A DNA stretch of 64,000 bases from Acetobacteraceae bacterium B3987 (lineage in GTDB: Bacteria; Pseudomonadota; Alphaproteobacteria; Acetobacterales; Acetobacteraceae): positions 730,712 through 794,711 of the forward strand of contig JAFNMF010000001.1 in assembly GCA_026537415.1 (NCBI GenBank), in the 5' to 3' direction. Shown in pieces: positions 26,125 to 37,000 of the stretch; the stretch's first letter is position 1; every line of letters begins with the position of its first letter. Made by a program: the position numbers and the translations under genes. The notes beneath the pieces were generated by a model that had not been told where the DNA came from, did no database searches, and saw nothing but the letters and a program-made list of their open reading frames with translations.

Positions 26125-26580
26125 ATGACTGAACCAACCACCCCTCCCCGCCTCGGCCGCCGCCGCCCGAAACAACCCCGCTCCCTAAAGCAGCATATCA
26201 TCCGGCGGCTTGTCGTTCTGGTCCCGGCCTTTCTGCTCATGTTCTTCGTCGTCCGAACGGGGATGCTGGACAGCCTTTATGACCAGTTTACTTTCAGCAA
26301 GCTGAGCTGGTTCGACAATACCGCCCTTGTGGAACATCTGCGGACCATCATCACCCGCAAGGAGCTGACCCCTCTCCCCAGACGCTGCCTCGTCATGGTT
26401 GTTAACGGCGACAGTAGCGTGAACACACCCACGATTGACGTCTTGGGACGGCATGGGAATGGCTGCCCCGGTGATAAACCTTCGGCAGAACTTCTCTTTC
26501 ATGTCCGGGTAGATCGTGCGGGCCAAAGCATCATGACAGATGCAGGTTCCCCCGACATGTATCATCTCCTTACTCCCTGA
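26125..26580 (+). CDS. Hypothetical single-pass membrane protein
   Basis: The 151-residue protein has a very basic N-terminus (RLGRRRPKQPRSLKQHIIRR), one membrane span (about residues 28-46) and a soluble C-terminal part of about 100 residues with two cysteines (near 88 and 114) that could form a disulfide outside the membrane. By the positive-inside rule the N-terminus is cytoplasmic. I recognise no family. It stands alone between zwf and the RNase P RNA gene, and the codon use looks native. Confidence 0.65.
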   Translation: MTEPTTPPRLGRRRPKQPRSLKQHIIRRLVVLVPAFLLMFFVVRTGMLDSLYDQFTFSKLSWFDNTALVEHLRTIITRKELTPLPRRCLVMVVNGDSSVNTPTIDVLGRHGNGCPGDKPSAELLFHVRVDRAGQSIMTDAGSPDMYHLLTP

Positions 26581-26596
26581 TTTAGATGTCACTCCT

Positions 26597-26631
26597 CCTG
26601 CCTGCCGCTTGACCCGCCCCCGGCAGGCAGG
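26597..26631 (+). terminator. Strong GC-rich hairpin between the membrane protein gene and rnpB
   Basis: CCTGCCTGCCG (26597-26607) pairs perfectly with CGGCAGGCAGG (26621-26631) around a 13-nt loop. There is no T tract. It begins 16 bases after the stop of the upstream gene and ends 14 bases before the rnpB P1 stem. It may end the upstream transcript; it also occupies the place where an rnpB promoter would be expected. Confidence 0.45.
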
Positions 26632-26645
26632 CATAAGCACCCCCA

Positions 26646-27045
<400 letters not shown>

Positions 27046-27308
27046 CCTTTTACTTGCCAAGCCTTTCCATAGAATAAAATGATCATGACTCCTCGCTGGA
27101 AGCCTTCATTACAGCTTGTTAGCAAGGCTATACTAGTAGTATCTCATGCCTATGCTTACAGGATTCCCATACTTACTTTATAAGTAAGACCATTTTTACA
27201 ATACATAATATAGAGAAATATTCTATTAATAAATAGAGGAGCAAACGAACCCATCTGGAGTACTTCACAATAAAACAACGCTCAGACGTCATTTTCCATA
27301 ATAAAACT
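27046..27308. other. AT-rich gap between rnpB and the mraZ promoter
   Basis: About 260 bases without a credible gene. It contains small palindromes, ATACTA-G-TAGTAT (27130-27142) and CTTACTT-TAT-AAGTAAG (27172-27188), the latter followed by a short T run that could terminate rnpB transcription. The AT-richness contrasts with the flanking genes and may also hold additional dcw promoters. Confidence 0.5.
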
Positions 27309-27350
27309 TTGACGTCCCATGAAATCCCATGATACCCCATAAGTTCCCAC
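27309..27350. promoter_or_regulatory. MraZ box array with adjoining -35 element
   Basis: Four hexamers repeat with exactly 10-bp period: TCCCAT (27315), TCCCAT (27325), CCCCAT (27335), TCCCAC (27345). On the minus strand they read (A/G)TGGG(A/G). MraZ proteins are known to bind tandem TGGG-type repeats with 5-base spacers upstream of their own operon. A TTGACG (27309-27314) abuts the first box, so binding would block a promoter starting the dcw cluster. The -10 is not clear. Confidence 0.8.
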
Positions 27351-27410
27351 CATAAAGGTGCAGGAGTGTGTCCACCCATGACAGGCAGGGAGGGGGAAAC
27401 GTTTCAAACC

Positions 27411-27887
27411 ATGTCCATGTTTCTCGGAACCCATGCCAGTCGTGTCGATGCCAAGGGGCGCATTTCCATACCCTCCCCTTTCCGTAATGTTCTGCGTGAG
27501 CAAGCACGTCCGGGAGAGGCCCTGATGATTATCAGGCCATCCCACCTCCATGACTGTCTTGAAGGCTGGTCCGCCTCTGCCTTCTTCGCATTCTCTGGTG
27601 CGTTGGATGAGTATGACCCTTTCTCCGCAGACCACGATGATCTGGCCACCAGCCTCTACGCTGATGCCTATCCGTTGGATTGCGACAAAGAAGGCCGAGT
27701 CAGCCTCCCCAAAGCACTAAAAGACCATGCCGGGCTGGAGGGTGACGTCAGCTTCATGGGGCTGGGCCGTGTCTTCCAAATATGGAACCCCCTCCTCGCA
27801 GAAGAACGCCGCAAGCAGGCCCGCAGCCGCACACGGGAACTCGGCCACCGTAAACATGCCGAGACCAAAGAAAGAACCGCACTATGA
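27411..27887 (+). CDS. mraZ: Transcriptional regulator MraZ
   Basis: From ATG 27411 the product is 158 residues, beginning [20 protein letters not shown]. It has two SpoVT/AbrB-like halves, each with the D-x-K/E-G-R motif ([13 protein letters not shown] and [13 protein letters not shown]). MraZ forms ring-shaped oligomers that bind repeats upstream of the dcw cluster and repress it; a matching array lies 60 bases upstream. Other in-frame starts exist at GTG 27366 and ATG 27378 (AGGAG 11 bases before); the AGGGGG before 27411 is 14 bases away, so the start is uncertain. The stop overlaps rsmH by four bases. Confidence 0.93.
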   Translation: MSMFLGTHASRVDAKGRISIPSPFRNVLREQARPGEALMIIRPSHLHDCLEGWSASAFFAFSGALDEYDPFSADHDDLATSLYADAYPLDCDKEGRVSLPKALKDHAGLEGDVSFMGLGRVFQIWNPLLAEERRKQARSRTRELGHRKHAETKERTAL

Positions 27888-28858
27888 CCCACGCCTACCA
27901 GATTGCAGAAGAAATGCGGCAGGAAGGTCATTTCCCGGTCATGCTGCCAGAAGTGCTGGAGAGCCTGAACCCACAGGATGGCGGTGTGTATCTAGACGGT
28001 ACATTCGGCGGTGGCGGCTATAGCCGTGCCCTACTTCGTGCTGCCGACTGCACAGTCCATGCCATTGATCGTGACCCAGATGCTATCAAACGGGGGCAGC
28101 CACTGGTGGCAGCCTCCGGGGGGCGACTGCACCTCCATCAGGGTACATTCAGTGCCATGAAGGAACTGGTCGGCCATGTCGGCCCGTTCAATGGTATCGT
28201 ATTGGACCTCGGCGTTTCTTCTTTTCAGCTGGACCAAGAGGAGCGTGGCTTCTCCTTCCGCCATGATGGTCCGTTGGATATGCGCATGAGCATTGATGGC
28301 CAGAGTGCGGCTGACATCGTCAATGGTGAAAAAGAGAGCGTGCTGGCCGATATCCTCTATCACTATGGGGAAGAACGCCGCTCCCGCCGTGTTGCCCGGG
28401 CTATTGTTGATGCCCGCCAGAGTGGTCCCATACAAACCACAGGACAGCTCGCTGAAATCATCCGTAAGGCTGTCCCAAAAGAACGGCCCAATTTCGACCC
28501 AGCCACCCGTAGTTTTCAGGCCCTCCGCATCGCCGTGAATGACGAACTCGGAGAGCTGGAGCGGACACTCAATGCTGCGCCAGAGCTTCTTGCTCCGGGC
28601 GGCATCTTCTGCATCGTGACCTTCCATTCGCTGGAAGACCGCATGACGAAACGGGCCCTCGCCCGACTGGCTGGCCGGACAGCCGGCCCCTCCCGCCACA
28701 CCCCTCTTTCTCTGGAGCAAACAGAGGCTCCGTCTTTTGAACTCCTGCATACACGGCCCCGCACGCCAACCGATCACGAATTGAACCTTAACCCCCGCTC
28801 CCGCAGCGCGCGCCTGCGTGCCCTGCGACGCCTTCCCGTTCATGGAGCTTCCGCATGA
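27884..28858 (+). CDS. rsmH: 16S rRNA m4C1402 methyltransferase
   Basis: The 324-residue SAM-dependent methyltransferase has motif [15 protein letters not shown], an IDRDPDA acidic loop, [11 protein letters not shown] and the C-terminal [11 protein letters not shown] plus [14 protein letters not shown], all diagnostic of RsmH (MraW). It N4-methylates C1402 in the decoding centre. It overlaps mraZ and ftsL by four bases each (ATGA), so the three are translationally coupled. Confidence 0.96.
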   Translation: MTHAYQIAEEMRQEGHFPVMLPEVLESLNPQDGGVYLDGTFGGGGYSRALLRAADCTVHAIDRDPDAIKRGQPLVAASGGRLHLHQGTFSAMKELVGHVGPFNGIVLDLGVSSFQLDQEERGFSFRHDGPLDMRMSIDGQSAADIVNGEKESVLADILYHYGEERRSRRVARAIVDARQSGPIQTTGQLAEIIRKAVPKERPNFDPATRSFQALRIAVNDELGELERTLNAAPELLAPGGIFCIVTFHSLEDRMTKRALARLAGRTAGPSRHTPLSLEQTEAPSFELLHTRPRTPTDHELNLNPRSRSARLRALRRLPVHGASA

Positions 28859-29631
28859 TCCGTTTTGTCACCCTGCTCTGTGCCGCCATGGCGGCTGGTT
28901 CCGGTCTCTTCCTCTACACGAAGAAACACGAAACCCTCGTGCTTAATCAGGACATCAGAAAGACCATTGAGGATACACGCCGTATCCAGCAGCAGACAGC
29001 GATTCTACGCACACAATGGGCCTTGCTGAACCAGCCAGACCGCCTTAACGCTCTGGCGCAGCGCGTTCTGCCAGACATGAGTCAGGTTGACCCCACGCAG
29101 TTCGTTCAGTTGACAGACTTGCGGAAACGTCTTCCAGCCATTGATCGCCGCATCATTCCCATGTCACCGGGTAAAGGGCAGGCCCAGAAGGAACTGGCAG
29201 CCCTCACAGCCCCGGCTCATCAGGCCGCTACCGCTGCCATGGTACAGGCTGCCACGGCTCACTCTCTGCATGAGACTACAGCCAGTGCCGACCACCCGGA
29301 GCGCAAAGTCGCACGCCTCCATGCCCGCAAGGATGATGCAGGAGAGGCAGATCGCCAGTTGGAACGGAGTCTGGCACTACTCAGTGCCCAGGATAGTGGT
29401 ACTCTGCCTCGGCATCACCTTCATGGTACTGCGGATGCCACGGCCATGCCTAATCATCGGAAGCTCCACCCGGTATCTGACCATCTTCACAACGAGTCAA
29501 CGGAAGATGTGGCTTGGCACGTTCCTGCCCGCCAGACCGCAAAACGCAGCCATATGAGTGGAATCCGTACAGCCTCGGCCCCTGCGGACGAACCAACCCC
29601 GCTTCCCCCGCCCGTCCCTCTAGCGGACTGA
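28855..29631 (+). CDS. ftsL: FtsL-like divisome protein with long C-terminal extension
   Basis: Residues 1-20 form a membrane span and about 25-75 a coiled-coil-like stretch ([20 protein letters not shown]), followed by [20 protein letters not shown], the usual FtsL end (R-L-x-x-L-A). The position between rsmH and ftsI is the classical ftsL place. The protein is 258 residues, about twice the usual 90-130. The extra 150 residues are low complexity, rich in Ala, His, Ser, Thr and Pro, ending [12 protein letters not shown]. FtsL forms the FtsQLB complex that activates FtsWI. The extension should lie in the periplasm. Confidence 0.85.
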   Translation: MIRFVTLLCAAMAAGSGLFLYTKKHETLVLNQDIRKTIEDTRRIQQQTAILRTQWALLNQPDRLNALAQRVLPDMSQVDPTQFVQLTDLRKRLPAIDRRIIPMSPGKGQAQKELAALTAPAHQAATAAMVQAATAHSLHETTASADHPERKVARLHARKDDAGEADRQLERSLALLSAQDSGTLPRHHLHGTADATAMPNHRKLHPVSDHLHNESTEDVAWHVPARQTAKRSHMSGIRTASAPADEPTPLPPPVPLAD

Positions 29632-29668
29632 TCTTGCGGCAGCCCTCGCCTGCGTTCCTTCCTTCTTT

Positions 29669-31621
29669 ATGCCGAGCTTACGCCCCATGGCATCCAGACC
29701 GTCCCACAAGACCAACAAACCGGACCCGGAACACGGGCCATCGGGGAAGCCATCTCTGCTAGGCCGTATCAGAAACTGGTGGAACGAACGCAGACAAAAC
29801 CCCATGAGCTGGCTGGAGAAAAGTCGTAACCGGTTAGTCTATCTCGGTATGGGGTTTCTCTTTCTTTATGGTGGCGTGGCCCTAAAAGCACTTTTTGCGA
29901 CCATCCTGGCCCCTATGGCCCCTTTGCCAAACCAGATTGGCAGCACCATACCAGAAATCCCCCACCCCGACCCCAAAGCCATGGCGGGTAATGGTTTCGT
30001 ACTTCCTGACATAAAACGTGCAAGCATTGTGGACCGCAACGGGCAGCCATTGGCACTCTCACTACCCGTTGTACAGGTTTACGCTAATCCTATGGAGATC
30101 ATCGAGCCCGAGGATGTCGCCAAGAAACTCCGTACGGTTCTGCCTGACCTCAACATGGCAGAAACTGTCCGCCGTCTAAAACAGAAAAAGCAATTCGTCT
30201 ATCTCGCTCGCAATATCGCCCCGACAGATGAGCTAGCTATCAATAATCTGGGGATTCCCGGCATCTATTTCGAAAATGGCGAACAGCGTCATTATCCACT
30301 GGGGAATGTTGCCGCTCAAATTCTCGGCAGTGTGGATATAGACAATCACGGTATCGCCGGGGTCGAAAAGTTCTTTAACCAACGCCTTCTAGAAGACCAT
30401 ACGCCCCTGCGCCTCTCCATTGATGCCCGGGTGCAGGCTGCCGTCCGGGATGAACTCAATGATGCAAAACTACGCTTTCGGGCGATTGGTGCCTCGGCCA
30501 TCCTAATGGATGTCCATACCGGGGAAATACTGGCCATAGTCAGTCTCCCGGATTACGACGCCAACAACTTTGCCCATGCCTCAGACGATGCCCGGTTCAA
30601 CCGGGCCGTAACGGGTATGTATGAGCCAGGCTCTACCTTCAAACTTCAAACGGCTGCCATGGCGTTGGAACTCGGCGTAGCCCATCCTTGGGACCAGTTC
30701 TCCACGATTCCCATCCATGTTGGACGCTTCAAAATATCCGACCTCAAAACAGACCATTTCGCCCCGTGGCTGGCTCTGCCTTCTGTCATGGCCTATTCCT
30801 CCAACCCGGCCTCGGCCCATATCGCACTGGATGTCGGGCGGGAACGCCAGCATAACTGGCTAAAAAACATGGGTTTTCTGGACCGTGTGCCTGTCGAGCT
30901 GCCCGAAGCGGGACGACCTCTGGTGCCATCCCTTAAAAACTGGGGCGAAACCACAGTCATGACGGTCGGCTTCGGTCATGGTGTGGCGGAATCTCCACTA
31001 GCCATTGTCCGAGGAACAGCCTGCACCGGCAATGGTGGCTATCTCGTCACCCCCACCCTACTAGCTCATGAACATCTCAATGATAATGTCGTCATGGCCG
31101 AGGAGCAAAAGGGGCCGCACCTGATTTCCGCCAAGAACTCCGAACTGCTCCGCCGTATTCTCCGCCTCGTCGTGACCAAAGGCATCGGCAAGAAAGCCGA
31201 AAGCCCCGGCTATCTTGTTGGCGGAAAGACCGGAACGGCAGAAAAAATCGGCGCGCATGGGGGCTATCTGAAACATGTCAACATTACAGCCTTTACGGGC
31301 ATGTTCCCCATGAATGACCCCAAATATGCCCTCTATGTCATGCTGGATGCCCCACAGGGCACAGCAGAAACGCACGGCTGGACGACAGCCGGCTGGATTG
31401 CCGCCCCCACATTCTCCCGCATCGTGACACGCACAGCCCCTATGCTGGGGCTTTTCCCGCTGGAGCCAGATAAAGCCCAACAGATTGATGACCAGCTTGC
31501 CCTACCGCTAACGCCACCAGTTCCACCCGGTGTCCGTCATCCACTTGGCCCCGGGAACGACCCGGGAGCCGCTACGGTCAACCGTCTAGCGGTCAAGCAT
31601 GGTGCCCCGCACGCACACTGA
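29669..31621 (+). CDS. ftsI: Septal peptidoglycan transpeptidase FtsI (PBP3)
   Basis: The 650-residue class B penicillin-binding protein has a basic cytoplasmic tail, one membrane span (about 55-80), a pedestal domain and the transpeptidase domain. Active-site motifs are S322-T-F-K325, S377-S-N379 and K520-T-G-T. It crosslinks septal peptidoglycan as partner of FtsW. The N-terminal tail is longer than in E. coli and the C-terminus adds a Pro/Gly-rich tail. Neither ATG 29669 nor ATG 29687 has a clear Shine-Dalgarno, so the start is uncertain. Its end overlaps an open part of the murE frame. Confidence 0.95.
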   Translation: MPSLRPMASRPSHKTNKPDPEHGPSGKPSLLGRIRNWWNERRQNPMSWLEKSRNRLVYLGMGFLFLYGGVALKALFATILAPMAPLPNQIGSTIPEIPHPDPKAMAGNGFVLPDIKRASIVDRNGQPLALSLPVVQVYANPMEIIEPEDVAKKLRTVLPDLNMAETVRRLKQKKQFVYLARNIAPTDELAINNLGIPGIYFENGEQRHYPLGNVAAQILGSVDIDNHGIAGVEKFFNQRLLEDHTPLRLSIDARVQAAVRDELNDAKLRFRAIGASAILMDVHTGEILAIVSLPDYDANNFAHASDDARFNRAVTGMYEPGSTFKLQTAAMALELGVAHPWDQFSTIPIHVGRFKISDLKTDHFAPWLALPSVMAYSSNPASAHIALDVGRERQHNWLKNMGFLDRVPVELPEAGRPLVPSLKNWGETTVMTVGFGHGVAESPLAIVRGTACTGNGGYLVTPTLLAHEHLNDNVVMAEEQKGPHLISAKNSELLRRILRLVVTKGIGKKAESPGYLVGGKTGTAEKIGAHGGYLKHVNITAFTGMFPMNDPKYALYVMLDAPQGTAETHGWTTAGWIAAPTFSRIVTRTAPMLGLFPLEPDKAQQIDDQLALPLTPPVPPGVRHPLGPGNDPGAATVNRLAVKHGAPHAH

Positions 31622-31661
31622 ACCCCAATTCCATTACTGCCCCATCGTGAAGGCCTCCACC

Positions 31662-33149
31662 ATGAAACTGTCCTCCCTGCTCCGCCACCATGATTTTACC
31701 AGAGACCTCATCCGGGATCCGGAAATCTCCAGCATCACAGCCGATAGTCGAAAAGCAGGAACAGGCTGCATTTTCGTGGCACTGAAAGGCACGAAGCAGG
31801 ATGGACGTCACTTCATCCCTCTGGCCATCGCCCAAGGTGCTGCTGTGATAGTTCTGGCAGATGAGGCGGGTCATCACCACCTGCCAGAACAAACAGAAAA
31901 TGGTCATACGGCTCTCATCATCACACTACCCGACCCCGCCCGTTTTCTGGCCCGTTCGGCAGCCCTTCTGGCTGGCTCGCAACCGGACCATATCGCTGCC
32001 ATTACTGGTACAAATGGCAAAAGCAGCACAGCAGATTTCCTCCGCCAGCTCCATCAGCTACGCCATGAAAAAGCTGCCAGTCTTGGCACTCTGGGGCTTA
32101 TCAGTGATGTGGACCTTCCCCCTCTGCCATCCCTGACAACACCAGATGCCGTCACCCTTGCGGACACGCTTGCTGCCCTCAAGGCTCATGGCGTCAATCA
32201 TGTTGCGCTGGAGGCCTCATCTCATGGGCTTCAGCAGCACCGGCTGGATGGTGTTGCGGTTACGGCAGCGGCATTCTCCAACCTCACACGGGACCATCTG
32301 GACTATCACCACACGCTGGAAGCCTACCGGCAGGCCAAGTTGTATCTCTTTGAAACGCTACTGCCCGAAGGAGGGCGGGCCGTCATCAATAGCGACATGG
32401 ATGCCGAAAGCTACAAAGCCCTTTGTGAAATTGCCGCACGCCGGAAACTGAACCTCCGCACGGTCGGCGCAACGGGAAAGACCATCCGCCTTGTTGAGGC
32501 CACCCCCACGCCGCAGGGTATGGACCTGACGTTGGAGCTTCATGGCCGTGCCCTACCTTCGCTGCATTTCCCGCTTCCGGGCCGCTTTCAGGCGGAAAAT
32601 GCTCTGCTGGCAGCCGCTCTTTGTTGGGATAATGGCAGAGACGCTGAACCGGTCATCGCCCTGCTGCCGCATCTGAAAGGCGTACCGGGCCGCTGCGAAC
32701 CCGTTGCCCATCTGCCCAACGGGGCCTGCGCCTATGTGGATTACGCCCACACACCGGATGCTCTGGAACATGTCCTGCTCAGCCTGCGTCCTCACGCCAG
32801 TGGCAGGCTGGTGGTCGTCTTCGGGGCTGGTGGAGACCGTGACAGGGGCAAACGCCCGCTCATGGGGCAGATTGCCGCCCATCTCGCCGATGAGGTCATC
32901 ATCACCGATGACAACCCCCGCAGCGAAGAACCCGCTTCCATCCGGGCTGAAATTCTTGCCACGGCCTCGCAGGCAAAAGAGATAGGCGACCGTAAAGAAG
33001 CCATCCGTACAGCTCTTGCAGGGCTGAAAGCAGGCGATGTTCTGCTCATCGCCGGGAAAGGCCATGAGACAGGCCAGATCATCAAGGGCGAGACCCACCC
33101 GTTTGATGACCGCACCATCACCGCTACTCTTGCAAAGGAGCTTGCCTGA
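31662..33149 (+). CDS. murE: UDP-MurNAc-L-Ala-D-Glu:meso-DAP ligase
   Basis: The 495-residue Mur ligase has the P-loop GTNGKSS (about residues 116-122), ALEASSHGL, SNLTRDHLDYH and the substrate motif DDNPRSEEP (DNPR), which marks meso-diaminopimelate specificity. ATG 31662 is chosen because GAAGG precedes it by nine bases and MKLSSLL fits the family; the frame is open 21 codons upstream into the end of ftsI. The TGA stop shares one base with the ATG of murF. Confidence 0.95.
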   Translation: MKLSSLLRHHDFTRDLIRDPEISSITADSRKAGTGCIFVALKGTKQDGRHFIPLAIAQGAAVIVLADEAGHHHLPEQTENGHTALIITLPDPARFLARSAALLAGSQPDHIAAITGTNGKSSTADFLRQLHQLRHEKAASLGTLGLISDVDLPPLPSLTTPDAVTLADTLAALKAHGVNHVALEASSHGLQQHRLDGVAVTAAAFSNLTRDHLDYHHTLEAYRQAKLYLFETLLPEGGRAVINSDMDAESYKALCEIAARRKLNLRTVGATGKTIRLVEATPTPQGMDLTLELHGRALPSLHFPLPGRFQAENALLAAALCWDNGRDAEPVIALLPHLKGVPGRCEPVAHLPNGACAYVDYAHTPDALEHVLLSLRPHASGRLVVVFGAGGDRDRGKRPLMGQIAAHLADEVIITDDNPRSEEPASIRAEILATASQAKEIGDRKEAIRTALAGLKAGDVLLIAGKGHETGQIIKGETHPFDDRTITATLAKELA

Positions 33150-34558
33150 TGCCCACCAGCCTCTGGACCAGTAGAGAACTCCGTGACGCCACTCAGGGAG
33201 AGCTTTCCGGTGACGTGCAGGTGCATGGCGTCTGTATTGATACACGCACCTTACAGCCCGGCGATCTCTTCATCGCTCTGATCGGCCATAATTCAGATGG
33301 GCACCGCTATCTGAAGCAGGCACTGGAAGCCGGAGCCAGCTGCGTGATGGCTCATGATAAATCCGCCATTGCTGAAGCTGGCCTGACGGATGATCCCCGC
33401 CTGCTGAAAGTCACTGACACCATGCAGGCACTGGAAGCTCTGGGACGTTACAGACGGTCACAGTTTCAGGGCAAGGTCATTGCCATTACGGGAAGCGTGG
33501 GAAAGACAACCACCAAGAACATGCTGGCTACGGCCCTTGCGCCTTATGGAAAGGTCCATGCCTCCGTGGCTTCCTTCAACAACCATTGGGGAGTCCCACT
33601 GACCCTCGCTCGCCTACCGAAAGAAGCCGACTTCTGCATCAGTGAAGTGGGCATGAACCATCCCGGTGAAATCGCCCCACTGGCAGCCCAGATACGCCCG
33701 GATATCGGCATCATCTCCACCATTGGCAACGCCCATCTGGGCCATATGGGCAGCATTGATGCCATTGCGACAGAAAAGGCCGCCCTGTTCGCCGCCCTGC
33801 CTGCCTCTGGCATCGCTCTATGCCCGGAAGGCTCGCAAGGTCTTGCCTGTTTGAAAGCCGCCCTGCCCAATGGCGTATCCCTCTGGCAGGTGGGCACGAC
33901 CAAGCAGGCCACCTGCCAAATGACAGGTCTCACCTGCACGGCAGAAGGCAGTCGTTTCCATCTACTCACACCACAGGGTGAAACCGATGTGGAGTTGACT
34001 GCCCCCGGCCCCCATCTGGCCCGCAATGCGGCGCTGGCTCTGGGCGTCATTGCCGCACTGGGTCTCCCCCCGGCAGCTGGTGCCAATGCTCTGCGCCATT
34101 TCCTCCCCGAGGCCGGACGGGGCCAGCAACGCCTGTTACCCGGTAATGTCACTCTGCTGGATGAGAGCTACAACGCCTCCGGCCCCAGCATCTGCGCCGC
34201 CATCGAAACGCTGGCTCTCATGCCAGCCGGACGCCATCTCGCTGCTCTGGGCGACATCAGAGAACTGGGCCAATTTGCCGATGCCGAACACCGTGCCCTC
34301 GCTGAGCCGTTAATAAAACATGACATTCTAACATTCTGCTGCGGTTCACATATGAAATCCCTTTACGAAGCCCTTCCTCCTTCCCTACAGGGGGGCTATG
34401 CTGAAACCTCGACCCAGCTGGCCTCTCTACTGCAACCCGCCCTGCGAGATGGGGATGTGCTGCTCGTAAAGGGAAGTCTGGGCAGTAACATGCGTGCCCT
34501 CATTGCGCTGCTGGAGCAGCCTGTACCCGCAACATCCCACGCCCCAGAGTCCGCCTGA
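33149..34558 (+). CDS. murF: UDP-MurNAc-tripeptide:D-Ala-D-Ala ligase
   Basis: The 469-residue Mur ligase has the ATP motif [39 protein letters not shown] and [12 protein letters not shown]. It adds D-Ala-D-Ala to complete the UDP-MurNAc pentapeptide. AAAGGAG within the murE end serves as ribosome binding site. Start and stop each overlap a neighbour by one base (TGATG). Confidence 0.96.
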   Translation: MPTSLWTSRELRDATQGELSGDVQVHGVCIDTRTLQPGDLFIALIGHNSDGHRYLKQALEAGASCVMAHDKSAIAEAGLTDDPRLLKVTDTMQALEALGRYRRSQFQGKVIAITGSVGKTTTKNMLATALAPYGKVHASVASFNNHWGVPLTLARLPKEADFCISEVGMNHPGEIAPLAAQIRPDIGIISTIGNAHLGHMGSIDAIATEKAALFAALPASGIALCPEGSQGLACLKAALPNGVSLWQVGTTKQATCQMTGLTCTAEGSRFHLLTPQGETDVELTAPGPHLARNAALALGVIAALGLPPAAGANALRHFLPEAGRGQQRLLPGNVTLLDESYNASGPSICAAIETLALMPAGRHLAALGDIRELGQFADAEHRALAEPLIKHDILTFCCGSHMKSLYEALPPSLQGGYAETSTQLASLLQPALRDGDVLLVKGSLGSNMRALIALLEQPVPATSHAPESA

Positions 34559-35649
34559 TGCTCTTCAACCTTCTTGCTGCACCTTCTTCCTCCCACGGCG
34601 GCCTGCTCAATCTGCTGCATTACATGACCTTCCGGGCCGGATGCGCCTGCCTGACAGCACTGGTAATCTCCCTGCTGCTCGGTAAGCCGTTCATTGCCCA
34701 ACTCAAGCGCATCCAGCGGCAGGGACAGCCCATCCGTGCCCTCGGGCCAGAACGGCACATACTGGAAAAAGCAGGCACCCCCACCATGGGCGGCGGCCTC
34801 ATCCTTTTCTCTCTAACCTGCTCCACCCTACTCTGGGCTGATCTATATGACGGATTCGTCTGGGCTGTCTTGCTGACAACATTGGGGTTCGGTGCCATCG
34901 GCTTTGCGGATGACTATCTCAAGCTGGCGAAAGGCAACAGCAAAGGCGTCTCCAAGAAAGTCCGACTGGGCGGAGAGTTCCTGATCTCCTGCCTCGCCGG
35001 TATTGCCATGGAGGCCCTGACGCCGCCCGACCTACGCAATGCTGTGGCCTTTCCTTTTGCCAAGACATTCGTCCTGCATCTGGGCTATGTCTTCCCGCTC
35101 TTTGCGATGGTGACGATCACCGGCTTCGGCAATGCCGTGAACCTGACGGACGGGCTGGATGGACTGGCGACCGTACCCTCCATCATTGCCGCCCTCGTCT
35201 TTGCTCTGATTGCCTATCTAGTCGGCAACCATGTGTTTGCGGACTACCTCCAGCTCCATCACGTCCCCGGCACAGGGGAACTCAGCATCTTCTGTGCCGC
35301 CCTGATCGGGGCCGGGCTGGGCTTCCTCTGGTTCAATGCTCCCCCAGCAGAAGTCTTCATGGGAGATACCGGGTCTCTGGCCCTAGGCGGTGCCCTCGGT
35401 GCCGTAGCTGTCGCCGTGAAGCATGAACTGGTCCTTTGCCTCGTTGGCGGGCTGTTTGTGGTGGAGACGATTTCCGTCATTATTCAGGTCTTTTGGTTCC
35501 GCCGAACGGGGAAGCGCATCTTCCTCATGGCCCCGCTGCATCACCATTTTGAAAAGAAAGGCTGGCAGGAACCGAAGATTGTCGTCCGCTTCTGGATTAT
35601 CGCCATCATTCTGGGGCTGTGTGGTCTCGCCACACTGAAGCTGCGCTGA
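34558..35649 (+). CDS. mraY: Phospho-MurNAc-pentapeptide transferase
   Basis: The 363-residue polytopic inner-membrane enzyme has about ten spans. It carries the catalytic acidic motifs FADDYLK and [10 protein letters not shown], the third aspartate region [12 protein letters not shown], and the histidine-rich [13 protein letters not shown]. It transfers phospho-MurNAc-pentapeptide to undecaprenyl phosphate, making lipid I. Start and stop overlap murF and murD by one base. Confidence 0.96.
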   Translation: MLFNLLAAPSSSHGGLLNLLHYMTFRAGCACLTALVISLLLGKPFIAQLKRIQRQGQPIRALGPERHILEKAGTPTMGGGLILFSLTCSTLLWADLYDGFVWAVLLTTLGFGAIGFADDYLKLAKGNSKGVSKKVRLGGEFLISCLAGIAMEALTPPDLRNAVAFPFAKTFVLHLGYVFPLFAMVTITGFGNAVNLTDGLDGLATVPSIIAALVFALIAYLVGNHVFADYLQLHHVPGTGELSIFCAALIGAGLGFLWFNAPPAEVFMGDTGSLALGGALGAVAVAVKHELVLCLVGGLFVVETISVIIQVFWFRRTGKRIFLMAPLHHHFEKKGWQEPKIVVRFWIIAIILGLCGLATLKLR

Positions 35650-36998
35650 TGACAACCTCACCTTCTTCCCCCACACCATGGCCTGCTGCTCTGCTGGCTG
35701 GTCAGCATTACGCAGTCTGCGGTCTGGGCCGCAATGGGGCTGCTGTTGTGCAAGCCCTACTGGGTATGGGAGCAACCGTTCAGGCATGGGATGACAATAA
35801 GCCTGAACTGCCTGCCCCTCTCTCCAGCCATCCCCGCCTGACACTTGCTCCCCTTACGGACCTGACAGGCATGAAGGCCCTGATCCTGTCACCGGGCATT
35901 CCCCATCACCTGCCCAGACCACATCCCACGGCCCTGCTGGCACAGGAACAGCATGTCCCCATCCTTTCCGATGCAGAACTGCTCTGGCAGGTCGTGCGTA
36001 AAGCGGGTTCAAATGCCCGCTTCGTCTCCATTACGGGGACCAACGGCAAATCCACCACCACGGCCCTGCTGACCCATATCCTCACACAGACGGGCATTCC
36101 GGCTTGCTGCGGGGGTAATTTTGGTACGGCTTCCCTCGCCCTGCCCGCCCTGGGGAATGATGGCGTCTATGTCATCGAAATGTCGTCCTACATGCTGGAA
36201 CGGCTGAAGGACTACCATGCCTGCGCTGCCGCCCTTCTCAATCTAACACCAGACCATCTGGACCGGCATGGTTCCATGCAGGGCTATCTAGAGGCCAAGG
36301 CACATGTTTTTGACAACATGACCACAGGCGACCTTGCCATTCTGGGGGAAGACGCCTCATGGGCGGATACCCTGCGCCAGCGGCTGGATAGACAAGGCGT
36401 AACCGTACAGACACTCACCATCGCGCAGGCTGTTCCTGAAGCAGACGCCCCTTTCCTACCGGGGCAGCATAACGCCCAGAATATCGAGACCTGCCGGGTC
36501 ATTGCCCGGCACCTTGGCCTTTCTGAAGAGCAAATCGCTGCGGGTATCAGAAGCTTCACCGGGCTGGATCACCGCCTCCAGCTCGTAGCACAGGCTGATG
36601 GAATCAGCTTCATCAATGATAGTAAAGCCACCAACGCCGAGGCCAGTTTCCATGCGCTGAGGGCCTTTCCCAAAAGCCTGTGGATTGCCGGAGGCACCGC
36701 CAAGGAAGGCGGCATCACCAGTCTTGCACCGCTTTTCGGCCATGTGCGCCGGGCCTTCCTCATCGGGCAGGATGCGCCGCTGCTGGCCAATACGTTGGCA
36801 GCGCATGGCGTTCCCTTCGAAATCAGCAAAACGCTGGAAGAGGCGACCCGTGCCGCATGGGCTTTCGCCCGGACGCAGGAAGCTTTACCTATCCTGCTCT
36901 CCCCGGCCTGTGCCAGTTTTGACCAGTTCCGCAATTTCGAGGAACGAGGCACCAGCTTTGCAACATTGGCCCGCCGTCTCTGTGCGGAGGAACCCTGA
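35649..36998 (+). CDS. murD: UDP-MurNAc-L-alanine:D-glutamate ligase
   Basis: The 449-residue Mur ligase shows an N-terminal Rossmann-like part ([19 protein letters not shown]), P-loop [49 protein letters not shown] and the C-terminal [22 protein letters not shown] 35649 overlaps the mraY TGA by one base; the frame runs ten codons further up into mraY, but coupling and family alignment favour 35649. Confidence 0.96.
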   Translation: MTTSPSSPTPWPAALLAGQHYAVCGLGRNGAAVVQALLGMGATVQAWDDNKPELPAPLSSHPRLTLAPLTDLTGMKALILSPGIPHHLPRPHPTALLAQEQHVPILSDAELLWQVVRKAGSNARFVSITGTNGKSTTTALLTHILTQTGIPACCGGNFGTASLALPALGNDGVYVIEMSSYMLERLKDYHACAAALLNLTPDHLDRHGSMQGYLEAKAHVFDNMTTGDLAILGEDASWADTLRQRLDRQGVTVQTLTIAQAVPEADAPFLPGQHNAQNIETCRVIARHLGLSEEQIAAGIRSFTGLDHRLQLVAQADGISFINDSKATNAEASFHALRAFPKSLWIAGGTAKEGGITSLAPLFGHVRRAFLIGQDAPLLANTLAAHGVPFEISKTLEEATRAAWAFARTQEALPILLSPACASFDQFRNFEERGTSFATLARRLCAEEP

Positions 36999-37000
36999 TA

